Shown here: piece by piece, positions 8,019 through 14,533 of the stretch
Numbering within the stretch: the stretch's first letter is position 1
Layout: every line of letters starts with the position of its first letter
NCBI GenBank assembly: GCA_937891165.1
Contig: CALAEX010000202.1
Span: 1 to 26,401, forward strand
DNA from: an uncultured Lachnospiraceae bacterium
GTDB taxonomy: Bacteria; Bacillota; Clostridia; Lachnospirales; Lachnospiraceae
Reading direction: 5' to 3'
DNA length: 26,401 nucleotides
The notes under the pieces: generated by a model
The model's database searches: none
What the model was told of the DNA's origin: nothing
What the model saw: only the letters and a program-made list of their open reading frames with translations
Program-made: the position numbers and the translations under genes

Positions 8019-8068
8019 AACCTTCTTGTATTTTTATATCTAAATTTCAGTAAAGAAAGGAATCATCT

Positions 8069-8554
8069 ATGAATATGAATTCAAATGACAAAAATTATAT
8101 CTTCGGAAAGGTTGCTGCATTATGTGGATTGCGAATTTCTCTTTATATTACGTTAGTTCTTTTAATTATATCTTTTCTAGGACTTATCTTTATGGGATAT
8201 CGTACCGCTTCCCCATTTTATATCCTTATTTTTGGGGCAATTCTTCCCGAATGGATACAAATGGTAGTATTTCCTGAATCAGAGAAAAAAAGAGAAAACA
8301 AACTTCCATTTCCTCTCTTTTGCCAAAAATATCACTATACTATAAAATATCATAAGTCAATGAATCTTTCTTGTTTCGTTTTATTTTTAATGCTAGGAGC
8401 TTGGCATATTTCTTATATCAATAGTACTTCTTTGCCTACTATTGTAACCTCACTGCCTGCTTTGATTGCTATTCTAAATCTTGCTACTCGTTTGCTTACT
8501 ACGATTGCTTATCAAATTTATTTTACTTATTTTCCTTTAAAAGCGATGAAATAA
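8069..8554 (+). CDS. Unidentified four-helix membrane protein
   Basis: I do not recognise this 161-residue protein. It has about four hydrophobic membrane segments (residues 22-43, 49-67, 98-116 and 121-150), a Lys/Glu-rich loop between helices two and three (about 69-96), and no visible catalytic motif or cysteine pair. AAAGGA lies seven bases before ATG and a TTGACA box lies upstream, so it looks real and expressed. It is the only plus-strand gene in the first 13 kb and runs head-on into the siroheme gene, overlapping its last 32 bases. A link with the neighbouring transporter or siroheme system is possible but unsupported. Confidence 0.75.
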   Translation: MNMNSNDKNYIFGKVAALCGLRISLYITLVLLIISFLGLIFMGYRTASPFYILIFGAILPEWIQMVVFPESEKKRENKLPFPLFCQKYHYTIKYHKSMNLSCFVLFLMLGAWHISYINSTSLPTIVTSLPALIAILNLATRLLTTIAYQIYFTYFPLKAMK

Positions 8555-9158
8555 TCATTTCATACTCCTCATTTGTTAATATCCTATGATTGTCTACACA
8601 AGCCAGATACAAAGCTCGAATCACTTGTTTTCTGGCTTTTTCTGTAGGAAATTTTTCTTTTAATTCTGGTCGTTTTTCTTCTATCCAATCTAAAAATTCC
8701 TCCATTTGTTCGGGTACTATTTGCTCAATTTGCTCCCGTAATAGCCCTGCAATGGTAGGACTTGCCCCAGATGTAGAAATACCTATCGAACATTTTCCTT
8801 TTGTAATTAAAGATGGAAAATAAAAATCACAAAGTTCTGGCTCATCCACTACATTGACTAAAATTCCCTTTTCCCTACACCGATGGGCAATCCTACGCTT
8901 TTCCTCTTTCTCCTCTAGTGCTACAATAATAAAAAAAGGTGTTGGTTCTAAATCCTCTTCTAAAAAAGAATGCCATTTCACACCTAATGTCCCCTCTGCT
9001 TCTAACTCTTTGATTTCTGATAACACATTAGCAGAAATCACTTCTAATTTTACTCTAAAGGGAAGTAATTTTCTGATTTTAAAAAGTGCTGATTTTCCAC
9101 CACCAATAATCAACACTCTTTTTCCTTCTATATTCATAAAAAATGGAAAGTATGACAT
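8523..9158 (-). CDS. Precorrin-2 dehydrogenase / sirohydrochlorin ferrochelatase
   Basis: A 211-residue Met8/CysG-N-type enzyme that oxidises precorrin-2 with NAD+ to sirohydrochlorin and, in bifunctional members, inserts iron to give siroheme. It has the nucleotide-binding loop VLIIGGGKSAL, the region VNVVDEPELCDFYFPS whose Asp falls at residue 105 (CysG has its catalytic Asp at 104), and ISTSGASPTIAGLLRE. I chose the ATG at 9156-9158, which has GAGAGA seven bases upstream and gives the family-typical MSYFPFFMNIEGKRV start. An ATG 18 bases earlier has no good site. No other tetrapyrrole gene (hemA, hemB, hemC, hemD, cobA) is adjacent. It follows the importer ATPase by 75 bases and probably belongs to that operon. 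Confidence 0.9.
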   Translation of the reverse strand: MSYFPFFMNIEGKRVLIIGGGKSALFKIRKLLPFRVKLEVISANVLSEIKELEAEGTLGVKWHSFLEEDLEPTPFFIIVALEEKEEKRRIAHRCREKGILVNVVDEPELCDFYFPSLITKGKCSIGISTSGASPTIAGLLREQIEQIVPEQMEEFLDWIEEKRPELKEKFPTEKARKQVIRALYLACVDNHRILTNEEYEMIISSLLKENK

Positions 9159-9233
9159 AAAAATTCTCTCTTTCATTTATTCAACTTTTGCTTTATATCC
9201 ATAACTCAACTAATAGACGAAACAGCCACACTA

Positions 9234-9992
9234 TTACGATATAAAAAAATACTGTACCCCAAACTCGGTATCTACTTGTTTTATCTTTACATCAAACGCT
9301 TGTTGCAATACTCCACTTTGATATACCTCTTTTGGCGAGCCTACTTGCAATATAGTTCCCTCCCTCATCACTACCATCACATCTGCTGTACGCATCGCAA
9401 GTGACAAATCATGCAGTACAAGCACGACTGCTTTTCCTTTTTTAGCTAATTCTTTTGCCACTTCCATTAAGCGTAACTGGTGCGAAATATCTAAAAAAGT
9501 AGTTGGTTCATCCATTAAAATCACAGGAGTATCTTGTGCCATTGCCATTGCAATATACACTTTTTGTCTTGTTCCACCTGAAAGAGAACTCATACTTTTA
9601 TTGGCTAGTTCTTCGATTCCTGCCCATTGCAGTGCTTCTCTTGCCTTTTCTAAGTCCTCTTTTCGATATCTTCTTGGATAAGATAAATGCGGAAATCTCC
9701 CATGTAATACCATATTTAATACTGTAATTTCTGGCACTGTTCGATTTTGTGGCAAATAAGCAATTTCTTTTGCTAATTTTATGGAACTATATTGCTCTAT
9801 TTCCTTTCCATTTACTAAAATTTTTCCACAAGAATGAGGATTCAAACGAATTAAAGCTTTTAACAATGTACTTTTTCCACATCCATTTGGTCCCACAAAT
9901 ACGGTAACTTTTCCTTTTTCTAAACTTACATTGATGTGATGCAATACTTCTATTCCATGATATCCCGCACATACATTATGAAATTCAATCAT
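9234..9992 (-). CDS. Iron/cobalamin/heme-type ABC transporter ATPase (FecE/BtuD-like)
   Basis: A 252-residue cytoplasmic ATPase of an importer. Walker A GPNGCGKST lies at residues 34-42, the Q-loop near 82 (LPQNRT), the ABC signature LSGGTRQ at 137-143 (Thr in place of the usual Gln) and Walker B VILMDEPTTFLD at 157-168, then the switch His in VLVLHDLSLA. The ATG at 9990-9992 overlaps the permease stop as ATGA and has GGAGG nine bases upstream, so I prefer it to an upstream start that would overlap the permease by 40 bases. The fold class covers Fe-siderophore, heme and cobalamin importers; the substrate is not readable. Confidence 0.92.
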   Translation of the reverse strand: MIEFHNVCAGYHGIEVLHHINVSLEKGKVTVFVGPNGCGKSTLLKALIRLNPHSCGKILVNGKEIEQYSSIKLAKEIAYLPQNRTVPEITVLNMVLHGRFPHLSYPRRYRKEDLEKAREALQWAGIEELANKSMSSLSGGTRQKVYIAMAMAQDTPVILMDEPTTFLDISHQLRLMEVAKELAKKGKAVVLVLHDLSLAMRTADVMVVMREGTILQVGSPKEVYQSGVLQQAFDVKIKQVDTEFGVQYFFIS

Positions 9993-10984
9993 TGTACATG
10001 CCCTCCCTTCTTTCTTAATAGCAACCATAAAAAGAATGGAGCACCAAAAAAAGACATAAGAATTCCTACAGGTACTTCATATGGTGTAAAAAGTAAGCGA
10101 GAACAAAGATCACAAAAGGTCACAAAAGTTGCACCACAAACAGCACAAAGTGGTAATAATTTTTTACTTTCATTTCCTGTTATCTTCCGAATCGCATGAG
10201 GTACAATTAACCCAACAAATCCAAGTAATCCTGCAAAACTCACACTTGCACCCGCTAATAATGCTGCAATAGCTAAAAAAATAGTTCTCATCCATTTGAC
10301 TGGAAGCCCAAGTCCTTGTGCTGTTTCCTCTCCTAATGTCATAATATCCAATTCATTACATAACGATAATATAACAAGAAAAGATATTATAATTACAATA
10401 CCTGCTGGAAGTAATCGCACATAAGATACCGCAGAAAATCCACCCACTCGAAAATCTGTATTCATCATACCCACTTCTGGAATTAAGGTAGTAATTGCTT
10501 CTGAACCTGCATTTAAAAAACTATTAATTGCTACTCCTGTTAAAATCACAGTTGTCCTAGAAGCACTAACTTTTCTTGCTACTATAACAACTATCATTAC
10601 TGCAACCATTGCACCAAAAAAAGACGCAATTGTAATTGCCCAACCAGTAAGTATGCCACAAGCACAGCAAATCGTAACAGCAAGTCCTGCTCCTGCATTG
10701 ACTCCAATAATGCTTGGTGAAGCTAATTTATTTGCTAATACACCTTGAATCACTGCACCAGAAACTGCTAGTCCTGCTCCCGCTAATAAACAGCCAAGTG
10801 TCCTTGGCAGACGAACATACCAAAAAATAGTTTGAGCAACACCACCCTCTGTCCGATGCCATAACGCCTCCCAAATTTGAGAAATTGAAAGCCTTGCCGA
10901 ACCAAAACAAATACTAAGTAATGCTACAAATGCACACAGGAAAATAGCAATACAAAGCAAAGACAACTGATTTAATTTTTTCAT
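9989..10984 (-). CDS. FecCD/BtuC-family ABC transporter permease
   Basis: A 331-residue integral membrane permease with about ten hydrophobic helices. Family motifs include LAGAGLAVSGAVIQGVLANK near residues 65-84, LASPSIIGVNAGAGLA near 87-102 and the coupling region GLLGFVGLIVPHAIRKITG near 255-273. The length is normal. Its ATG overlaps the binding-protein stop as ATGA and its own stop overlaps the ATPase start, so translation of the three subunits is coupled. It forms the membrane channel for the ligand delivered by the upstream lipoprotein. Confidence 0.93.
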   Translation of the reverse strand: MKKLNQLSLLCIAIFLCAFVALLSICFGSARLSISQIWEALWHRTEGGVAQTIFWYVRLPRTLGCLLAGAGLAVSGAVIQGVLANKLASPSIIGVNAGAGLAVTICCACGILTGWAITIASFFGAMVAVMIVVIVARKVSASRTTVILTGVAINSFLNAGSEAITTLIPEVGMMNTDFRVGGFSAVSYVRLLPAGIVIIISFLVILSLCNELDIMTLGEETAQGLGLPVKWMRTIFLAIAALLAGASVSFAGLLGFVGLIVPHAIRKITGNESKKLLPLCAVCGATFVTFCDLCSRLLFTPYEVPVGILMSFFGAPFFLWLLLRKKGGHVQ

Positions 10985-11943
10985 TTAGAAAATATCTCCT
11001 CTAATTTTTCGTAAGCTTCTGCCCAACGGTCATTTGGCTTTAAACTATATAATTGTTTATCCAAATAAATCATTCGCCCTTCTTTTACTGCACTTAAACT
11101 ATTCCAAGCGGGTTGTTCCCGAAATAAACTTTCCATAAATTGTTTTGTACCTTCCTCATTATCTCCTAACTGTACAACAAAAATATAGTCAGGCTCTTGC
11201 TCTAAAATATACTCTATGCTTACATTTTCTAACAAAGATTGTTCCCTATCTGCAATATTCACGCAACCTAAATCTTCTAACATTTCTCCAAGCACTGTAT
11301 CTTTATTACTCTTTGCATATACCGCAGAAGCAGAAACTCGTAAAAAAAGTACTTTGGGTGCTTCTTTTTCCTTAGCCAAACGTTCTTTACTTTTTTCAAT
11401 CACAGCATTAATACGTTCTTGCTGTGCTATACCATTTATTTCATACAAATCTTTTCGTCCCGTAATCTGTGTACAAATATCCAATATCCTTAAATAATCC
11501 TCAAAACTAGACACTTCAAAATAAGCAGTTGGAATGTTAGAAGCTTCCAACGTATCTTGCCATTCTAAATGGATTCTAGTTCCTGCACTTGCCATAATAA
11601 AATCTGGATTTGATTCAAACACTTTTTCTAAACTTGCTTTCTTTGTACTTCCAATATTGATAGTTGTTTCTGGTAACTCCATGCCAAACTCGTCCCATGC
11701 ATCATCCGCTGTACCAACAACCGTACCACCTGCCAATGACCACATATGAGCAAAACTACCAAGTAATGCTGTCACTCTTTCTGGATTAATAGGAACTGTC
11801 ACTTCTCGCCCAAGGTCATCCGTAAAAGTTACTTCGGATATTTCCTTCCCTATCGTTGAACTAACTTCTTTTCCTGTTTCTTGTTGGCATCCAATCCATA
11901 GTAATAAACTACCTAATATTGCTACTACTACTAATTTTCTCAT
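10981..11943 (-). CDS. Periplasmic-binding-protein-type lipoprotein of the FecCD importer
   Basis: A 320-residue substrate-binding lipoprotein of the Fe-siderophore/heme/B12 class (Peripla_BP_2). The N terminus has a short signal with Cys19 as the lipidation site (LLLWIGC; Trp at -3 is unusual). The mature part opens with the class motif FTDDLGREVTVPINPERV (about 40-57) and has the second lobe from about residue 190. Glu/Asp-rich surface patches suit docking to Arg residues of the permease. Ligand identity is not visible. GGAG lies eight bases before ATG and candidate promoter boxes lie at 11965-11993, so the transport genes may be transcribed apart from lysR, whose stop is 76 bases upstream. 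Confidence 0.9.
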   Translation of the reverse strand: MRKLVVVAILGSLLLWIGCQQETGKEVSSTIGKEISEVTFTDDLGREVTVPINPERVTALLGSFAHMWSLAGGTVVGTADDAWDEFGMELPETTINIGSTKKASLEKVFESNPDFIMASAGTRIHLEWQDTLEASNIPTAYFEVSSFEDYLRILDICTQITGRKDLYEINGIAQQERINAVIEKSKERLAKEKEAPKVLFLRVSASAVYAKSNKDTVLGEMLEDLGCVNIADREQSLLENVSIEYILEQEPDYIFVVQLGDNEEGTKQFMESLFREQPAWNSLSAVKEGRMIYLDKQLYSLKPNDRWAEAYEKLEEIFSK

Positions 11944-11964
11944 TTTAAGCTCTCCATTCTTAGT

Positions 11965-11993
11965 ATTATAAATTCTTTCTACTATACTACAAA
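11965..11993 (-). promoter_or_regulatory. Promoter candidate for the importer operon
   Basis: The minus strand has a perfect TATAAT (11965-11970) with TTTGTA 17 bases upstream (11988-11993), which matches -35 at only 3 of 6 positions. An overlapping alternative is TTGCAT with TATAGT, 18 bases apart, further upstream. Inverted and direct copies of CTATA/ATAG-type half-sites (AACTAT at 11992-11997, ATAGTT at 12010-12015) overlap the region and could be regulator contacts. Confidence 0.4.
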
Positions 11994-12019
11994 CTATAAA
12001 TAAAATGCAATAGTTAATT

Positions 12020-12916
12020 TTACTTTTCTTTTATAGCATTTGGATGCATCTGTATAATATGTAATAAGTCCTCCATTTGAGAACTAACCACACGACTGCG
12101 ATTATAACAAAAATAAAAAAAGCGTTTTGTAGAAATCCCTTCTACTGGAATTCTAAAAATTTCTCCTTTTGCTATATACTCACAAACACATCGTTCTGAA
12201 ATAAATCCAAGACCTAAACTATGTCGAACTGCATCTACAATAGCTTTCCCTCCATTACATTCCCAAGCTATTTTAAATGGAATATGATATCTACTCATAA
12301 TGTCCTCAAATGCTGCTCTTGTTCCACTTCCCTTTTCTCTCATAATAAACCTCTGTCCTCGTAATTCCTCCATTGTTACGATTTTCTTTTGAGCAAAAGG
12401 ATGTTTTTTCCCACAAACTAAACATAATGTATCTACCATTACTGGCATTGTTACAATTTCTTCTTTTGTAATAATTCCTTCCACAAAAGCAACATCTAAT
12501 TCATTCCGTATCATTTTTTCTTCCAAATGTTTTGTATTCTCTACCAAAACATACGGATTAATATCTGGATAAGTTTCTCCCAAATGTTCCATCAACTCTG
12601 CCATCAATGTATTTCCAATGGTTAATGTCGCACCAATCTTTAAACATCTTTGTTGTGTGACGCTTCTCATATTTATTTCTAACTTTTCATGCGTTTCCAC
12701 AATTTCCTTTGCATTATTAAAAAATATTTCTCCTGCTGTAGTAAGCTTTAATTCTCTTGGATATCTCTCAAACAACAATACTTGATATTCTTTTTCTAAA
12801 TCCGAAATAATTTGACTTACTGTTGGCTGTGAAATATATAATTGCTTTGCCGCTTCACTCATTTTTTTATACTCTGCTGTTGCTATAAATGTCTTTAATT
12901 GTCGTAGTGTTGCCAT
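12020..12916 (-). CDS. LysR-family transcriptional regulator
   Basis: A 298-residue regulator with an N-terminal winged helix-turn-helix (residues 3-60, including SEAAKQLYISQPTVSQIISDLE) and a C-terminal two-lobed effector domain (about 88-290). It is divergent from the siroheme reductase gene across a 144-base spacer, the classic arrangement for a LysR protein controlling its divergent neighbour, and stands just upstream of the importer genes. The effector is unknown. By context a sulfur compound, sulfite/nitrite or tetrapyrrole signal is possible. ATG is preceded by GGAGG 14 bases away and by a closer AGAGAG. Confidence 0.92.
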   Translation of the reverse strand: MATLRQLKTFIATAEYKKMSEAAKQLYISQPTVSQIISDLEKEYQVLLFERYPRELKLTTAGEIFFNNAKEIVETHEKLEINMRSVTQQRCLKIGATLTIGNTLMAELMEHLGETYPDINPYVLVENTKHLEEKMIRNELDVAFVEGIITKEEIVTMPVMVDTLCLVCGKKHPFAQKKIVTMEELRGQRFIMREKGSGTRAAFEDIMSRYHIPFKIAWECNGGKAIVDAVRHSLGLGFISERCVCEYIAKGEIFRIPVEGISTKRFFYFCYNRSRVVSSQMEDLLHIIQMHPNAIKEK

Positions 12917-12944
12917 ATATTCTCTCTTATCCTCCTATCTTATA

Positions 12945-12962
12945 TATAGATAAATACCTATA
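12945..12962. promoter_or_regulatory. Candidate LysR-type operator
   Basis: TATAG (12945-12949) and CTATA (12958-12962) are inverted half-sites 8 bases apart in the lysR/reductase spacer. This resembles the short interrupted palindromes (T-N11-A type) bound by LysR regulators. It lies upstream of the reductase -35, where an activator site would be expected. In AT-rich DNA such a short repeat may be chance. Confidence 0.4.
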
Positions 12963-12983
12963 CTTTTCTTCAAATAATACTAT

Positions 12984-13012
12984 TTTACGCTAAAAAATGC
13001 AAGTGATATAAT
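12984..13012 (+). promoter_or_regulatory. Promoter of the siroheme reductase gene
   Basis: TTTACG (12984-12989), 17 bases, then a perfect TATAAT (13007-13012) extended upstream by TGA. The -35 matches 4 of 6. Start of transcription would be near 13019, leaving a leader of about 42 bases with AAAGGAG before the ATG. Confidence 0.6.
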
Positions 13013-13060
13013 AATTTAATAAAACTTTTTTACCATAAAAAAACTAAAGGAGAAAAAATT

Positions 13061-13984
13061 ATGGCATGCACAATTACAGCAGAAGAAATCAAACGAGTAA
13101 AAGGACTTGGTTTCTTGCATAACAAAGAAACAGATTGTTTTAATGGGCGTATTATTACAAAAAATGGTAAAATCACAGCAAATCAAGCAAAAATAGTTGC
13201 CGAAGCAGCAGAAAAATATGGAAATGGAGATGTCGAATTTACTACTCGTCTTACCATTGAAGTAAGAGGAATTCATTTTGACAACATTGAACCATTCCGT
13301 GAACATATTGCTCAGGCTAATTTAGAAACTGGTGGTACAGGTCCTCTTGTCCGTCCTATCGTTTCTTGTAAAGGTACTACTTGCCAATATGGTCTCTATG
13401 ACACGTTTGCTTTATCTGAAAAAATCCACGAGCGTTTCTATAAAGGTTATCATACAGTAAAACTTCCTCACAAGTTTAAAATTGCAACTGGTGGATGTCC
13501 AAATAACTGCGTCAAACCTGATTTAAATGACATTGGTGTCATTGGACAAGCTATTCCTAACTTTAATAAGGAATTATGCAGAGGTTGCAAAAAATGTCAA
13601 ATTGCACTTGCCTGTCCAATGAAAGCAATTGCTGTTGAAAATGGTGTTGCAGTTACTAACCAAGAAACTTGTATTCATTGTGGTCGCTGTGTTAAGAAAT
13701 GTCCATTCCATGCAAATGAAAGTGCTACTTATGGGTATAAAATTACAATTGGCGGCAGATGGGGCAAAAAAGTCGCTCAAGGTCGTGCTTTAGGAAAAAT
13801 CTTTACAAGTGAAGAAGAAGTTTTAGATACAATCGAAAAAGCAATTCTTTTATTCCGTGAACAAGGAATAACCGGAGAACGTTTTGCAGATACGATTCAA
13901 AGAATTGGATTTGAAGAAGTAGAAAGACAACTTCTTTCTAACGATATTTTAGAAAGAAAACAAGCTATCTTAAACGCAGAATAA
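13061..13984 (+). CDS. Siroheme/4Fe-4S sulfite or nitrite reductase-like protein with ferredoxin domain
   Basis: This 307-residue protein should reduce sulfite or nitrite by six electrons, or a related substrate, at a siroheme coupled to a [4Fe-4S] cluster. The N-terminal half-domain (about 1-75) has the substrate/siroheme segment TTRLTIEVRG (61-70). Cluster ligands are Cys103/Cys108 and Cys146/Cys150 (GGCPNNC). A ferredoxin domain with two [4Fe-4S] motifs follows (Cys173, 176, 179, 185 and Cys204, 207, 210, 214). The layout resembles AsrC, the catalytic subunit of anaerobic sulfite reductase, but no asrA or asrB is present. First-pair spacing is C-x4-C, where E. coli CysI has C-x5-C. AAAGGAG precedes ATG. 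Substrate and electron donor are unproven. Confidence 0.88.
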   Translation: MACTITAEEIKRVKGLGFLHNKETDCFNGRIITKNGKITANQAKIVAEAAEKYGNGDVEFTTRLTIEVRGIHFDNIEPFREHIAQANLETGGTGPLVRPIVSCKGTTCQYGLYDTFALSEKIHERFYKGYHTVKLPHKFKIATGGCPNNCVKPDLNDIGVIGQAIPNFNKELCRGCKKCQIALACPMKAIAVENGVAVTNQETCIHCGRCVKKCPFHANESATYGYKITIGGRWGKKVAQGRALGKIFTSEEEVLDTIEKAILLFREQGITGERFADTIQRIGFEEVERQLLSNDILERKQAILNAE

Positions 13985-14023
13985 AAAAACATGAAAAAAT
14001 TTTTGATATAGAAATAAAAACCT

Positions 14024-14053
14024 CCTCCTAAAGCGTCTAATAGACAAAGGAGG
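14024..14053 (+). promoter_or_regulatory. Hairpin covering the sigma-factor ribosome binding site
   Basis: CCTCCT (14024-14029) can pair with AGGAGG (14048-14053), the ribosome binding site of the sigma gene. Between them GTCT (14035-14038) pairs with AGAC (14042-14045) around a 3-base loop. The fold would hide the site that decides the GTG start at 14063. No U-tract follows, so it is not a terminator of the reductase gene. Confidence 0.55.
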
Positions 14054-14062
14054 TGAAAACCT

Positions 14063-14533
14063 GTGAATAACGAAGAATTTACAAAGCACATAGAATCTGT
14101 ACGTACAAAGCTGTTTAAAACTGCCTTTCTCTATTTAGGCAGTGAATCTTTAGCACTTGATGTTGTAGATGAAGCAGTCTATAAAGCTCTTTGTGGTCGT
14201 TGGAAATTACGTCATCCAGAATTCTTTGACACTTGGATTACAAGAATTTTAATCAATGAATGTCACAACGAACTACGCCGACAAAAACGATTCTATCCTT
14301 TGGAAGAACTACCCGAAACTGCTACCGAAGAATTTGACTCATTGCCATTAAAGGAAGCAATCCGACATCTGCCAAAGGATTTAAAAGATGTTATTATCTT
14401 ACGTTTCTTTACAGGATACACAGTGTCTGAAACTGCACAGACGCTACATATTCCAATTGGAACGGTTGCTACTCGCCAGCGAAAAGCATTACAGTTACTC
14501 CGATTGGAACTAGAGGAGGAGGTGTCTTCATGA
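14063..14533 (+). CDS. ECF-type sigma-70 family RNA polymerase sigma factor
   Basis: A 156-residue sigma factor with only regions 2 and 4. Region 2 spans about residues 8-73 (including DTWITRILINECHNELRRQ) and region 4 about 95-148, with the helix-turn-helix YTVSETAQTLHIPIGTVATRQ (119-139). The start is GTG at 14063-14065, nine bases after AAAGGAGGTG, and no ATG competes. Its stop overlaps the next gene as ATGA, tying it to the membrane protein that probably restrains it. A TGATATAGA box (14004-14012) could be an extended -10 promoter. Otherwise it is read through from the reductase gene, 78 bases upstream. Target promoters are unknown. Confidence 0.88.
   Translation: MNNEEFTKHIESVRTKLFKTAFLYLGSESLALDVVDEAVYKALCGRWKLRHPEFFDTWITRILINECHNELRRQKRFYPLEELPETATEEFDSLPLKEAIRHLPKDLKDVIILRFFTGYTVSETAQTLHIPIGTVATRQRKALQLLRLELEEEVSS

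Noticed and set aside
9993..10028. Upstream start for the importer ATPase
   Set aside because: It would overlap the permease by 40 bases and add residues foreign to the family. The ATG at 9992 has GGAGG and an ATGA overlap.
13016..13306. Minus-strand open frame over the reductase start
   Set aside because: Phe/Cys-rich composition is typical of the antisense of a coding region. It overlaps the reductase and its leader.
14021..14053. Terminator after the siroheme reductase
   Set aside because: The stem contains the sigma ribosome binding site and is followed by GTGAAAAC with no U-tract.
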